Source: a bacterium
GTDB taxonomy: Bacteria; Zixibacteria; MSB-5A5; WJJR01
DNA length: 64,000 bases
Direction: 5' to 3'
NCBI GenBank assembly: GCA_021813505.1
Contig: JAKAKI010000079.1
Coordinates: 1 to 64,000, forward strand
Shown here piece after piece: positions 9,203 through 17,919 of this stretch (positions are counted from its first letter, which is position 1; every line of letters begins with the position of its first letter). The translations under genes were made by a program, and so were the position numbers. The notes under the pieces were generated by a model. That model was not told the origin of the DNA, ran no database searches, and saw only the letters and a program-made list of their open reading frames with translations.

Positions 9203-10093
9203 ATGATACTCTTTGACCCTCCCCTCATCCGCGCCCTATCCTTCCCGGTGATGAGAAAGCGCGCGATCATCCGCAGGTTGCCATGCGTTGCCGTCTTCGC
9301 GGCTCTTTTGCTGGATTCGAACCTCGCATTAGCCGACGAGACTACTTGGAACCGCATCGCCAATGGCCTCGAAATCGGGCGATTCAAAGTCCAGCAAAGC
9401 ACAGTCGCCGGCGATTCGACCGTGGTCGTTCTGCGCATCGATCCCAGCCGCTGGGAGATGAAGCTTCTGTCGATCAGCCAGACCGGTGAACAAGCCGGAC
9501 GCAGCGCCAGAGAATGGTCTGAGAAACACAATCTCGCAGCGGTTACCAACGCCGGCATGTTCCAACAGGACCATCGCGCGCACGTCGGATACATGAAATC
9601 CGGCGCCCACATCAACAGTGCCGGGCGAAACAGCTACAAATCCGCCGCCGCGTTCGGGCCGTTGCGCCCCGGCCTCCCGCCGTTTCGGATCTTTGACCTC
9701 GATGTCGACCGGCTCGATTCTGTAATCGCCCAGTATGCGAATGTGGTTCAGAATCTCCGCATGGTCAGCCGGGCGCGTGAGAACAAGTGGGTCGCCAAAG
9801 CGGACGAATGGAGCGAGGCCGCGCTGGGCGAGGACAAACAGGGGCGGGCTCTCTTCATCTTTTGCCGTTCCCCCTACACGGTCCATGATCTAAATGATAT
9901 TCTCCTGTCGCTGCCGATTGATCTCGTCTGCGCCCAACATCTCGAGGGCGGCCCCGAGGCCCAGCTCTACCTGCGCTGGGGAAAAACCGAACTCGAACTC
10001 ACCGGCAGTTACGAATCCGCCTTCAGTCCCGATGATCTTAACCAGGTCGGCTGGCCGGTGCCGAATGTCATCGGCATCGCGCCAAAGAAGTAA
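9203..10093 (+). CDS. Exported phosphodiester glycosidase-like protein (DUF2233/NAGPA family)
   Basis: About 296-residue protein with an N-terminal hydrophobic signal (VAVFAALLLDSNLALA). The mature part resembles the phosphodiester glycosidase family, named after mammalian N-acetylglucosamine-1-phosphodiester alpha-N-acetylglucosaminidase. Family hallmarks are AVTNAGMFQ in the first third and AQHLEGGPEAQLYL near the end; both lie around the active site in structures. Bacterial relatives remove sugars from phosphodiester-linked glycoconjugates. ATG 9203 is preferred because AGGAG lies 7 nt upstream; 9176 (track) and 9251 lack this. The EamA gene starts 44 bp downstream on the same strand. The substrate is unknown. 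Confidence 0.85.
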   Translation: MILFDPPLIRALSFPVMRKRAIIRRLPCVAVFAALLLDSNLALADETTWNRIANGLEIGRFKVQQSTVAGDSTVVVLRIDPSRWEMKLLSISQTGEQAGRSAREWSEKHNLAAVTNAGMFQQDHRAHVGYMKSGAHINSAGRNSYKSAAAFGPLRPGLPPFRIFDLDVDRLDSVIAQYANVVQNLRMVSRARENKWVAKADEWSEAALGEDKQGRALFIFCRSPYTVHDLNDILLSLPIDLVCAQHLEGGPEAQLYLRWGKTELELTGSYESAFSPDDLNQVGWPVPNVIGIAPKK

Positions 10094-10137
10094 GGCCGCG
10101 CTCCTTGCTTCGAACCTCCCCCAGATCGACCAGCGCC

Positions 10138-10989
10138 ATGGCGCATGCCGGCCTCTTCTACGCCGCCGCGATCTGGGGTTCCACATTCTTTCTGGTCAAG
10201 CAGGCCATCGGTGGTGTTCACCCGATCACCCTCATCGCCTATCGTTTTGTGATTGCCGCCTTGATCATGCTGGTGTTCTTGCTGGTGACACGGCGCCCGC
10301 TGCTCCGCGAATTGGGCCGGGGATTCATCCTCGGATTGGTTATCTGGGTGGAATACGTCGCCCAGACTGTCGGGCTGACCATGACCACGGCGGCCAATTC
10401 CGGGTTTATCACCGGCCTGTTTGTGGTCTTCATTCCGGTCTTTCTCGCCGTCTTCTTCCGCTCGAATCCGCCGCGTCTGGAGTGGCTGGCGGCGCTGGTC
10501 GCCATTGCCGGACTCTGGGTGCTCACCGGCGGCCTCAAGCAGATGAACTCCGGCGACGCGCTGACGCTCATCGCCGCCGTCCTGTATGCGCTCCACGTCC
10601 TGCTCACCGATCGTTTCATGAAACGCGGCGCTGACCCCATCGCCCTGACGTTTCAGCAGTTCGCAATCGTAGGACTGTTGAGTCTGCTGACGATGGCCAT
10701 CTTTCGCATCCCGACGTCTGTGCAAACATCGGGAACCACCTGGGCAATCGTCTTCCTCGCCTTGTTCCCCACCCTCTCGGCCTACCTCATCCAGGTCTAC
10801 GCCCAGCGGATTATCTCGCCGGTCCGCGTCTCGCTCATCTTCGCGTTCGAGCCAGTGTTCGGCGGAATCTTCGCCTGGACGCTCGGCGGCGAAACAGTCT
10901 ACCTCTCCAGTGCAGTGGGAGGATTCCTCATCTTCCTGGCACTGGTCATCTCCGGGTTCTCGACCCCCGCGGAGAAGCACACACAATGA
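10138..10989 (+). CDS. EamA/DMT-superfamily permease
   Basis: About 283 residues with ten predicted membrane helices in two EamA repeats. The first begins FYAAAIWGSTFFLVKQAI and the second begins SGDALTLIAAVLYALHVLLTDRF. The hallmark W-G-S-x-F after TM1 and the conserved FEPVFGGIFAW at TM9 place it in the drug/metabolite transporter family, which exports amino acids, nucleosides or other small metabolites. The substrate cannot be inferred. ATG 10138 is used rather than the upstream TTG at 10105, which adds 11 polar residues. It probably shares a transcript with the upstream glycosidase. Confidence 0.88.
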   Translation: MAHAGLFYAAAIWGSTFFLVKQAIGGVHPITLIAYRFVIAALIMLVFLLVTRRPLLRELGRGFILGLVIWVEYVAQTVGLTMTTAANSGFITGLFVVFIPVFLAVFFRSNPPRLEWLAALVAIAGLWVLTGGLKQMNSGDALTLIAAVLYALHVLLTDRFMKRGADPIALTFQQFAIVGLLSLLTMAIFRIPTSVQTSGTTWAIVFLALFPTLSAYLIQVYAQRIISPVRVSLIFAFEPVFGGIFAWTLGGETVYLSSAVGGFLIFLALVISGFSTPAEKHTQ

Positions 10990-11668
10990 CCTCGTCGACC
11001 CAATCGGGGAGAGGCCCCTTGTTTGTGAGTTGACTCGTAGGGTCACGTAGTAATTTACGAAACCTCCCACGACACAATTCACGGAACATCCCCCGATGTC
11101 ATTCCCGCGAAAACGGGAATCCAGTCCCGCCCTCATACACTGGGGTCTCACCTTGGCGGGAATAACGCCGATGGAGAATCGACGGGCATAGGCGCCTGCG
11201 GCCCCACCCGAAGGGGTGTTGAAAAACCCCGATCTATGAAGTCGAACACCTGATTATTCGGGTGCCACGGACAAGGAAGACCGAGCGGCTCTTCTGCTCG
11301 GTCTTCCTTGTCCGTGTCTTTCTTCTGTCTGCGAGAAGAAGACACGAACAACTTCGAGATCCTCGCTCTGATTCGATAACGACCAGACCTTACGTAGCAA
11401 TCCCACCCTTCAGGCGGGGACCATGAGGCAGAATCGAAATTCAAGATCTGAGAGGCGGCAACTGGGAGGACAATCCGCCGCGGCTGACTGCCGAGCCATC
11501 CGGCCGCGCGAAAGAGGCTCGGCGGGAGCCCCGCCCTCCCGCCACCGTCGTTCCCGCAAACCGGGAATCCAGTCCTGCCCTCTTTTGTGCAGGATTGCAA
11601 TACAATCCAGCCGATTTCCTGGGTTATTGCCTTTTGCCGTGAACCCGGTTTTCAATTATGCTTCATGT
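10990..11668. repeat. Intergenic region with several palindromic repeat families
   Basis: About 680 bp without a supportable gene. It contains: a CCCGCGAAAACGGGAATCCAG palindrome (about 11104-11130) with a relative at 11553-11575; a MITE-like type A copy at 11213-11360; and at 11473-11560 a GC-rich inverted element (TGCCGAGCC...GGCTCGGCGGGAGCC) related to 45826-45900. The 380-residue minus-strand ORF here is antisense to the EamA gene and has repeat-derived composition. The first 80 codons of the 612-residue plus-strand ORF are repeat read-through. Confidence 0.7.
11213..11360. repeat. MITE-like element, core type A, copy 1 (right end decayed)
   Basis: It starts with GGGGTGTTGAAAAAC, the same terminal sequence as the intact copy at 54901. 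It then carries GGTGCCACGGACAAGGAAG, an about 20-bp perfect stem around GGCTCTTCT, and a second hairpin from GTGTCTTTCTTCT to AGAAGAAGACAC. The right terminal repeat is not recognisable. The T-rich run after the first stem (GTCTTTCTTCT) would act as an intrinsic terminator for the EamA gene. Confidence 0.6.
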
Positions 11669-13261
11669 GTGAGTCGGGTATCGGACGAGTCGCCTGCACT
11701 CGGTCCAAACAGCACTGGGGCGGAGGCTCCCAAGTTGCGATGGAGTGATTTCGCCCCTGCCGCGATCATCGCAGTACTAACCCTCGCCCTCCACCTCCAC
11801 ACAAATCTTTGGGCCGGATACGGCTTCTTCCGCGATGAACTCTACTACATGGTCTGCAGCGACAACCCGGCTTTCGGATATGTCGATCAGCCGCCGCTCT
11901 CGATCCTCATCCTGACCGGATTGCGGCCGATCCTGGGTGACTCGCTCTTTGCGATTCGGCTGCTTCCGGCCCTCCTGCATGCGCTGACCGTGCTCATGAC
12001 AGGGTTGCTCGCCTTGGAATTCGGCGCTCGCCGTTTGGCTGTCGTGCTGGCCACTGTCGCGGCCGCCCTGTCGCCGATCTTCCTCGTCGCCGGAACATTC
12101 TATTCCATGAATGTCATCGAAGTTGTCGTGTGGACTACCGCGGCCTGGATGATGGCGCGCATTCTGAGAGTTCCCCGCCCGCGCCGCTGGCTGTTACTCG
12201 GCCTGCTACTGGGGTTCGGATTGGAAAACAAGATTAGCTCCGGATGGCTCTTGGCCGGGCTCTTCTTTGGGCTGTTGCTCACACAGCATCGCCGTCTGTT
12301 GCGGTCAATCTGGCCCTGGGCAGCCGGTGGTGTGGCGATCATCCTGTTCGCACCATTCGTGATCTGGAACGCGCTGAATAATTGGCCCCACCTGGAGTTC
12401 ATGCGCAATGCAGCCGGGCTCAAGTACTCAAGCCAGACACCGCTGACCTTTCTGGTCGGCCAGTTGATCATCAACAATCCCATCGCCGTTCCCTTGTGGC
12501 TGGCCGGACTTTTCTGGCTTTTGTTCGCAAAACGAGCCGCCCTTTTTCGCCCGTTGGCGTTCGTGTATCTGATCCCTCTGCTCATCCTGATTGTCAACTG
12601 GCACAGCAAGCCGGAGTATCTGGCGGCATCATATGGAATACTGTTCGCCGCCGGGGCGGTTGCTGTCGAGTCATGGAACCTGCCCCGCGTTTGGAACTGG
12701 CTCAAGCCGGTATATCTCACCGCCATACTCGCGACAGGGCTGATGCTGTCGCCGCTGGCACTGCCGGTGTTGCCGGTGGAGAGTTACATCCGTTACGCAA
12801 ACGCATTGGGGATGCAGCCGATGACCGCCGAGGGAAAACGTCTCGCGCAGCTCCCGCAGTTCTATGCCGACATGTTCGGCTGGGAAGAGAAAGCCAGGGC
12901 CGTCGCGTCTGTCTTTCGCGCCTTGCCAGATTCCGACAAAGTGGACTGCGCGGTGATCGCGGAAAACTATGGCCGATGCGCCGCGATGGATGTCTTCGGC
13001 CGTCGTCTTGGGCTGCCACCCGCTATCGGACTGCACAACAACTACTGGCTTTGGGGACCACGCGGTCACACCGGCAGGACCGTGATCGTTCTCGGCGGAA
13101 ACCAGGCGGACCTCGAAACTCGTTTCGAGCGCGTTGAATCAGCCGGCGTGGTGACTTGCCAGTACTGCATGCCGTACGAGGACAGCCTCGCCATTCTGGT
13201 CTGCCACACGGTGAAAACACCACTGGCCGAATTGTGGCCGCGCCTCAAGCACTACGAATGA
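11669..13261 (+). CDS. Multi-pass glycosyltransferase, GT39/ArnT-like
   Basis: About 530-residue membrane protein of the GT-C fold. After TM1 the loop GYGFFRDELYYMVCSDNPAFGYVDQPPLSILIL carries the D-E and Y-V-D-x-P-P elements typical of PMT/ArnT-like enzymes, which use polyprenyl-phosphate sugars at the periplasmic face. Some 10-12 hydrophobic helices follow, then a soluble domain of about 170 residues (CAVIAENYGRCAAMDVFGRRLGLPP). The track start at 11423 lies inside intergenic repeats, so it is rejected. In-frame GTGs at 11639 and 11669 are the realistic starts and neither has a clear Shine-Dalgarno. The next gene follows on the same strand after 37 bp. Confidence 0.8.
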   Translation: MSRVSDESPALGPNSTGAEAPKLRWSDFAPAAIIAVLTLALHLHTNLWAGYGFFRDELYYMVCSDNPAFGYVDQPPLSILILTGLRPILGDSLFAIRLLPALLHALTVLMTGLLALEFGARRLAVVLATVAAALSPIFLVAGTFYSMNVIEVVVWTTAAWMMARILRVPRPRRWLLLGLLLGFGLENKISSGWLLAGLFFGLLLTQHRRLLRSIWPWAAGGVAIILFAPFVIWNALNNWPHLEFMRNAAGLKYSSQTPLTFLVGQLIINNPIAVPLWLAGLFWLLFAKRAALFRPLAFVYLIPLLILIVNWHSKPEYLAASYGILFAAGAVAVESWNLPRVWNWLKPVYLTAILATGLMLSPLALPVLPVESYIRYANALGMQPMTAEGKRLAQLPQFYADMFGWEEKARAVASVFRALPDSDKVDCAVIAENYGRCAAMDVFGRRLGLPPAIGLHNNYWLWGPRGHTGRTVIVLGGNQADLETRFERVESAGVVTCQYCMPYEDSLAILVCHTVKTPLAELWPRLKHYE

Positions 13262-13298
13262 GCCGCATGGCCTGCGAGCACGTTTCCCGAACGCCAAA

Positions 13299-14267
13299 AT
13301 GCTGCAGCGCACCGACCCAACGATCAAGTGGCTCCTCGCAGCCGGGAATCCCTCCGTCCGCTATTTCACTCTGACAGAGCTCTTCGATGTCCCGATCCAC
13401 GCACTCGAGGTGGCGAAGACTCTACGCGCCATCGAAGACAGTATACAGATTCGCACCCTGCTGGCCGGGCAGAGACCCGATGGTGGTTTCGGTCCGCGTC
13501 CGTATCAGAAGTGGCACGGCGCTCACTGGCGGCTCGTCTCTCTGGTGGAACTGGGCGTCCCTGCAGGATTTCCCCCCGCCATTGCCGCAACCGGTCATCT
13601 GTTATCCTGGCTTGAAAGCGGCGTGCACTACCTGGTACCGAAGAAGATCAAACGCCTGTGGCGGTGCCACGCATCAATCCCGGGGAATGCACTCGCCGTC
13701 TGCTGTCGGCTGGGATTGGCGAAAGACTCGCGTGTGAAGCGGCTGGCTGTCCTTCTCCTTGAAACACAGTGGCCCGATGGCGGCTGGAACTGCGACCCGA
13801 GTCCGGCGGCGCATCATTCATCGTTCCACGAAAGTCTGTCACCGTTGTGGGGACTTGCAGAGTATTGGCGCGCTACTCGCAACCCGGACGCTCGAATCGC
13901 CGCCCACGGGGCAGCGGAACTCTTCCTTCGTCACCACTTGTTCCTGTCCGATCGCACTGGCCGGATCATGGATAGACGCTGGCTTGTCCCCCATTATCCC
14001 CCCTACTGGCATTACGATATCTTTCAGGCGCTCCTCGTTCTCTCCCGCTTCGGCCCGCTGTCTGACCCGCGTGTGAGCCCCGCACTCGATGTGGTTGAGC
14101 AAAAGCGGAGGCCTGACGGTCGCTGGAACTCTGGTCAGCGTTACTGGCGGCCGGCTCGCGAGAAATCCACCAAACCCGTCGAGGTTCTCGACTGGGGGCG
14201 AAGAGGCCCGAACAAAATGGTGACACTTAACGCACTACGCATCCTGAAAGCCGCGGGCAGATTGTAG
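13299..14267 (+). CDS. Stand-alone alpha/alpha-toroid (terpene cyclase/prenyltransferase-like) protein
   Basis: 322 residues with QW-like repeats of the squalene-hopene cyclase/prenyltransferase beta-subunit fold: LAGQRPDGGFGPR, LETQWPDGGWNCD and VEQKRRPDGRWNS, separated by helical stretches. It lacks the cyclase DxDD acid motif and is half the length of squalene-hopene cyclases, so cyclase chemistry is unlikely. Short members of this fold are often annotated only as hypothetical. The conserved H-Y-P-P-Y-W-H-Y-D and HHSSFHESLSPLWGLAEYW segments may line a pocket. It is co-directional with the GT39 gene 37 bp upstream. The fold assignment is fairly secure and the function is open. Confidence 0.7.
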   Translation: MLQRTDPTIKWLLAAGNPSVRYFTLTELFDVPIHALEVAKTLRAIEDSIQIRTLLAGQRPDGGFGPRPYQKWHGAHWRLVSLVELGVPAGFPPAIAATGHLLSWLESGVHYLVPKKIKRLWRCHASIPGNALAVCCRLGLAKDSRVKRLAVLLLETQWPDGGWNCDPSPAAHHSSFHESLSPLWGLAEYWRATRNPDARIAAHGAAELFLRHHLFLSDRTGRIMDRRWLVPHYPPYWHYDIFQALLVLSRFGPLSDPRVSPALDVVEQKRRPDGRWNSGQRYWRPAREKSTKPVEVLDWGRRGPNKMVTLNALRILKAAGRL

Positions 14268-14285
14268 GCGCTAAACGGAGTCTCT

Positions 14286-15641
14286 CTAAGTCCCGCGTAT
14301 CGAAGCGGGAACGGCATTCTCCTCCGCGTCAGTCTCCGCGCGCAACGCCCGCGCCTGGGTCCGCCAGGACGGAAGCTGCCAGTAGAAAATACCCGCACCG
14401 ACTAGACAGGCCACACCGCCAACACCCACCGTCCCCGGCGCACCGAGACGGTCGGCAAGCAATCCCGCCAACAGCGCCCCGAACGGCGCCATACCCATGA
14501 ACATCATCGAGTAGACCGCCATCACCCGGCCACGCAAGCGGTCCGGCACGAGCGTCTGGATCAGCGTGTTCGTCGACGCCATCTGCGTCATCATCCCGAA
14601 TCCCACCGGAACCAACAGCGCCGCCGACAGCCAGAACATCCGCGAGAATGAAAACGCAATCAGGCTGATTCCGAATCCCCCCGCAGCCAACGGTACCCAG
14701 CGGCTCAGTCCGCGCAATTCCCGCCGTGCCGCGAGCCGTACCGCGCCGAGCAGCGCCCCAGCCCCGGCCGCACTCATCAGGATTCCCAACCCGCGCGAGC
14801 CACCGAGCAGAATCTGGTCGGCGAAGATGGGCATCAAAACCGCGTATGGCATCCCGGTCAGACTAACCAAGCCCAAAAGAAGAAGGAGCGCCCGGATTGG
14901 ACTGGTGGTCCCCACGTATCGAAAGCTCTCCGCATAATGGTCCAAGGTCGACCCCGGACGGAGATCCGGCCGGCGCGGTGTCAGTTTCATCAGTAACAGA
15001 CCGGTGATCACGGCCAGGTAGCTGACGGCATTGGCGAAGAAACACCATCCCTCGCCGATCACCGCCACCAAAATCCCCGCCACTGCCGGTCCAAGAACCC
15101 GCGCGCTGTTGAACATGGACGAATTCAGCGCGATGGCATTCATGAGATCGTCCTTGCCGACCATTTCGACCAGGAACGCCTGCCGGGCGGGAATATCAAA
15201 TGCGTTGACAATCCCCAGACACGTCGCGAGCACATACACATGCCACACTTGAACCGAGCCAGACAACGTCAAAACGGTCAGAATCGATGCCAGCAACATC
15301 GCCGAGACCTGGGTACCGACGATGATCCGATGCCGGTTGAACCGGTCGGCCACTGTACCACCCACCGCCGCAAACAGAAAGACCGGAATCTGACCACAGA
15401 ACCCCACAAGCCCCAGTTGCGCCGCCGACCCGGTCAGCCGGTACACCAGCCACGCCTGCGCCAACGATTGCATCCAGGTCCCGATCAGCGAAATCAACTG
15501 CCCACCGAAAAACAGTTGGAAATTCCGATGCCGCAACGCGCGCATCGCGTCCGGCAGCTTGAGTCTGGTTCGGTCCCCCGGCGGGGTTGGTATGGCGGTT
15601 TCGGTCGGGGTCACGTTCTGGCCGTCAGGTATCAAGGTCAC
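14286..15641 (-). CDS. MFS transporter, EntS/MFS_3-like exporter
   Basis: 451-residue major facilitator protein with 12 hydrophobic helices. Its opening LRHRNFQLFFGGQLISLIGTWMQSLAQAWLVY is the signature of the MFS_3 (enterobactin exporter-like) group. The MFS motif A equivalent between TM2 and TM3 is GGTVADRFNRHR, and the C-half repeat reads LIQTLVPDRLRGRVMAVYSM. Members usually export siderophores, drugs or secondary metabolites. The start is uncertain: GTG 15641 (used) leaves a 30-residue polar tail, and ATG 15545 begins right at MRALRHRNF. Neither has a good ribosome-binding site. It lies 18 bp tail-to-tail with the cyclase-fold gene. Confidence 0.85.
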   Translation of the reverse strand: MTLIPDGQNVTPTETAIPTPPGDRTRLKLPDAMRALRHRNFQLFFGGQLISLIGTWMQSLAQAWLVYRLTGSAAQLGLVGFCGQIPVFLFAAVGGTVADRFNRHRIIVGTQVSAMLLASILTVLTLSGSVQVWHVYVLATCLGIVNAFDIPARQAFLVEMVGKDDLMNAIALNSSMFNSARVLGPAVAGILVAVIGEGWCFFANAVSYLAVITGLLLMKLTPRRPDLRPGSTLDHYAESFRYVGTTSPIRALLLLLGLVSLTGMPYAVLMPIFADQILLGGSRGLGILMSAAGAGALLGAVRLAARRELRGLSRWVPLAAGGFGISLIAFSFSRMFWLSAALLVPVGFGMMTQMASTNTLIQTLVPDRLRGRVMAVYSMMFMGMAPFGALLAGLLADRLGAPGTVGVGGVACLVGAGIFYWQLPSWRTQARALRAETDAEENAVPASIRGT

Positions 15642-15764
15642 TCACAAGCCAATTGTACACTCAGGCGTTCATGGGAATCAAACCGCCAATTGCCAACGGC
15701 AGATTATCTTGCGACAAACCGTGCGAAAAGAGATTTGTGCGAAGAGAGAGTGCGAATTACGGAA

Positions 15765-16934
15765 CTACGCGTACATCTCCACACCGCTGCCGAGCGATGT
15801 AAACACCAGGCCCCGGTAGTAATCCGACAAACGCTTCACTTCCAACTCCGCCGAAAACTCGGTCGACGCGCGTTCGCGCGCCGCAGCCCCAAACCGTGAA
15901 GCCAGATCTTCGGCCAAAAGCAGAATGTTGACCCGCATCGCCAGCGCGTCGGCTTCACCGGGATCGAACAGGTACCCGCTCTCCCCGTGACGGATCAGTT
16001 CCGGGTTGCCGCCGACCGATGTCGCCACAATTGGAAGCCCCGCCGCCATGTACGACAGTAGCGTCTCCGAACAACTCTCCGACATCGACGTCAGCACCGC
16101 AACGTCGGCCGCCTGCAGCCATCGCGGACGCTCTGACTGATCCTCGACCACAATGAGCCGCTCTAACACACCGGACTGCCGCGCCCGATTCCGCAAATGG
16201 GGAATGTCCTCGGTGGAACCGGGAATCAACAGCACGAATCGCGCGTGCGGATAAAGCGGCGCCAGGTGCGCTGCGGCATCAAGAAATGTCGCCGGGTCCT
16301 TCATCCGTTCCAGCGGACTCTCCATGAATACGACCCGTTCCTGCACCGAAAGCCCGAACGCATGCTTGGCATCCGCAATCGTTTGCGGCGTCCGGACACA
16401 CAGACCAGTGCAATCGGTGCCGCCGGGGATGACATCCACACGGTCGCGCCGCACTCGTTCCTGCCGCACGAGCCGGGCTGCGGCCGCCGATGAGGTCGCG
16501 ACAAATCGTGCCGGAACGTCATTGGTTTTTCGCAATGCAATCAGGTGATCCGAGTTCAGGGTGTGCCCCAAATCACGCACCCCAGCCATGCGGACTTTGA
16601 TCCCGGCCGAGCGCGCAACGGGTAATCCCAAAATTCGCGCATTCAAATCGTACGCACAGGCCAGATCAAATCGCCCGCCACCTGCCGACCGCGCCAGCCG
16701 CGCCCGACCCAAAAGGTCCCAGGCAACGCCCGAACGAGAAACACCGGCGGCCTCGAGCCGGCATGGAATCGACAGACGATCAAAGTTATCCGCGATGTCA
16801 TGAATCGCCACCACGACCGGGTCAAACAGAGCCCGATCCAGCCGCGTGATCACCCGGCTCAGATGCGCCAGCGTCTCCCGGCCGGGATCATCCAGTCGGT
16901 CAACCAAATACAGAAGTCTAAGGCGTTCACGCAT
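15765..16934 (-). CDS. Glycosyltransferase family 4 (GT-B)
   Basis: About 389-residue cytoplasmic GT-B enzyme. The C-terminal half has the GT4 nucleotide-sugar signature SESCSETLLSYMAAGLPIVATSVGGNPELI, with the E-x7-E pattern, and GESGYLFDPGEADALA after it. The N-terminal half (LRLLYLVDRLDDPGRETLAHLSRVI) is the acceptor domain with its early glycine/His loop. Such enzymes make retained-anomer linkages in LPS, capsule or lipid glycans. ATG 16934 is preferred over a GTG at 16964. The gene is isolated by 123 bp from the MFS gene and is divergent from the tRNA. Confidence 0.85.
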   Translation of the reverse strand: MRERLRLLYLVDRLDDPGRETLAHLSRVITRLDRALFDPVVVAIHDIADNFDRLSIPCRLEAAGVSRSGVAWDLLGRARLARSAGGGRFDLACAYDLNARILGLPVARSAGIKVRMAGVRDLGHTLNSDHLIALRKTNDVPARFVATSSAAAARLVRQERVRRDRVDVIPGGTDCTGLCVRTPQTIADAKHAFGLSVQERVVFMESPLERMKDPATFLDAAAHLAPLYPHARFVLLIPGSTEDIPHLRNRARQSGVLERLIVVEDQSERPRWLQAADVAVLTSMSESCSETLLSYMAAGLPIVATSVGGNPELIRHGESGYLFDPGEADALAMRVNILLLAEDLASRFGAAARERASTEFSAELEVKRLSDYYRGLVFTSLGSGVEMYA

Positions 16935-17108
16935 AACGAACTGAGGCGCCCGCGACGGCCACACCGATGGAGTCCAACTGATCGCCGGGTCCGCAGGCTC
17001 CTCTACGCATTATCGACGTTTGAGGAGATTCCCTATAAAATGAAGGGGGACCGGGCCTACGGATGAAAGCTCCTTGCCCGGCTCCCCAAAATCGGATAAC
17101 TTCCCCCC

Positions 17109-17199
17109 GGAGAGATGTCCGAGTGGCTTAAGGAGCACGCCTGGAGAGCGTGTAGGCGCTAAAACCGCCTCCCGGGTTCAAATCCCGGTCTCTCCGCCA
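17109..17199 (+). tRNA. tRNA-Ser(GGA)
   Basis: 91-nt class II tRNA. The acceptor stem GGAGAGA pairs with TCTCTCC, and discriminator G and a genomically encoded CCA follow. The anticodon arm CACGC-CTGGAGA-GCGTG has anticodon GGA. The long variable arm is bounded by GTAGGCGC and CGCCTC. The T arm is CCGGGTTCAAATCCCGG. It reads UCC/UCU serine codons. Confidence 0.97.
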
Positions 17200-17919
17200 T
17201 TTCCAATACAATGCCTATGGTCCCGGCTCCCCGCATCACGCGCGGCGCGAGTGCGTATTCTTGACCATTTCCGGGAGCGTGAGGCAGCCGCACTCTTGTT
17301 TGACCGGCTCAGAGATCGAGAAAGTCTCTTGACCAAATGCCCGATTCGGATTATATTTTTAGTAATGAGTCTGGTGTGGAGCAAACCCCATCACCATCTG
17401 CACAGAGAGTAGCCGCCTATCAAGCACAGCTAAACAGCTTCAGTTCGTTCGTCCAAAATTGAACTGGGAAACACCTGGACTATCAGCCACTTGTTGTTCG
17501 GGATGCTTTGTGTCGGAACTTTTCGGGTCAGGATCGTACACGCCACTCCAGCACCATGCGCGCTTACTGCGGCGCATGCACTCTCCGGGGCGGCCGCGAA
17601 CAGCACAAATGGACACGATGCTTCGGTGACAGATTCATGACAAATCGCCAACGCAATCAAAACACTCACATTTACGCGCCGCAGACGGCGAAATCGGAAA
17701 TCTCTTTCATGATGTTGCCAACTGCCGCTCGTTGTCACACCATCCATCGCCGCAGGGCAATTCTGGTGCGCTTCAGCCATGCAGCCCTTGAATTGAAGAC
17801 CCGAAATGTACCAAAGTACTCGGGAACAATTCATTATTGCATCAAGTTTTAGCAGCCGACAGGCTTTCTTTGTCGATAACAGAACATGGAATTCAATTGC
17901 ACAACCGGAAGGAGTCGAA
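17200..17919. other. 720-bp gap without a supportable gene
   Basis: The gap lies between tRNA-Ser and the Asp-box protein gene. Its base composition is more AT-rich by eye than that of the flanks. ORFs on both strands (134 aa minus, 114 aa plus) overlap each other, have no recognisable domain and no good ribosome-binding site. A consensus promoter lies at 17329-17357. The gap may be a decayed gene or an untranslated RNA locus; nothing more can be supported. Confidence 0.5.
17329..17357 (+). promoter_or_regulatory. Consensus sigma70-type promoter in an empty region
   Basis: TTGACC, a 17-bp spacer and TATATT match the primary sigma factor consensus at 9 of 12 positions with ideal spacing. The nearest start codon downstream on the plus strand is 563 bp away at 17920. 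The transcript would therefore have a long leader or be a separate small RNA. Confidence 0.4.

Noticed and set aside
10009-11151. 380-residue minus-strand ORF
   Set aside because: It covers the EamA gene in antisense and then repeat DNA; composition is Glu/Asp/Gln/Arg low-complexity without any family feature.
17430-17852. Overlapping 134-aa (minus) and 114-aa (plus) ORFs
   Set aside because: They overlap in opposite strands, have no domain, no ribosome-binding site and unusual composition; treated as non-coding.
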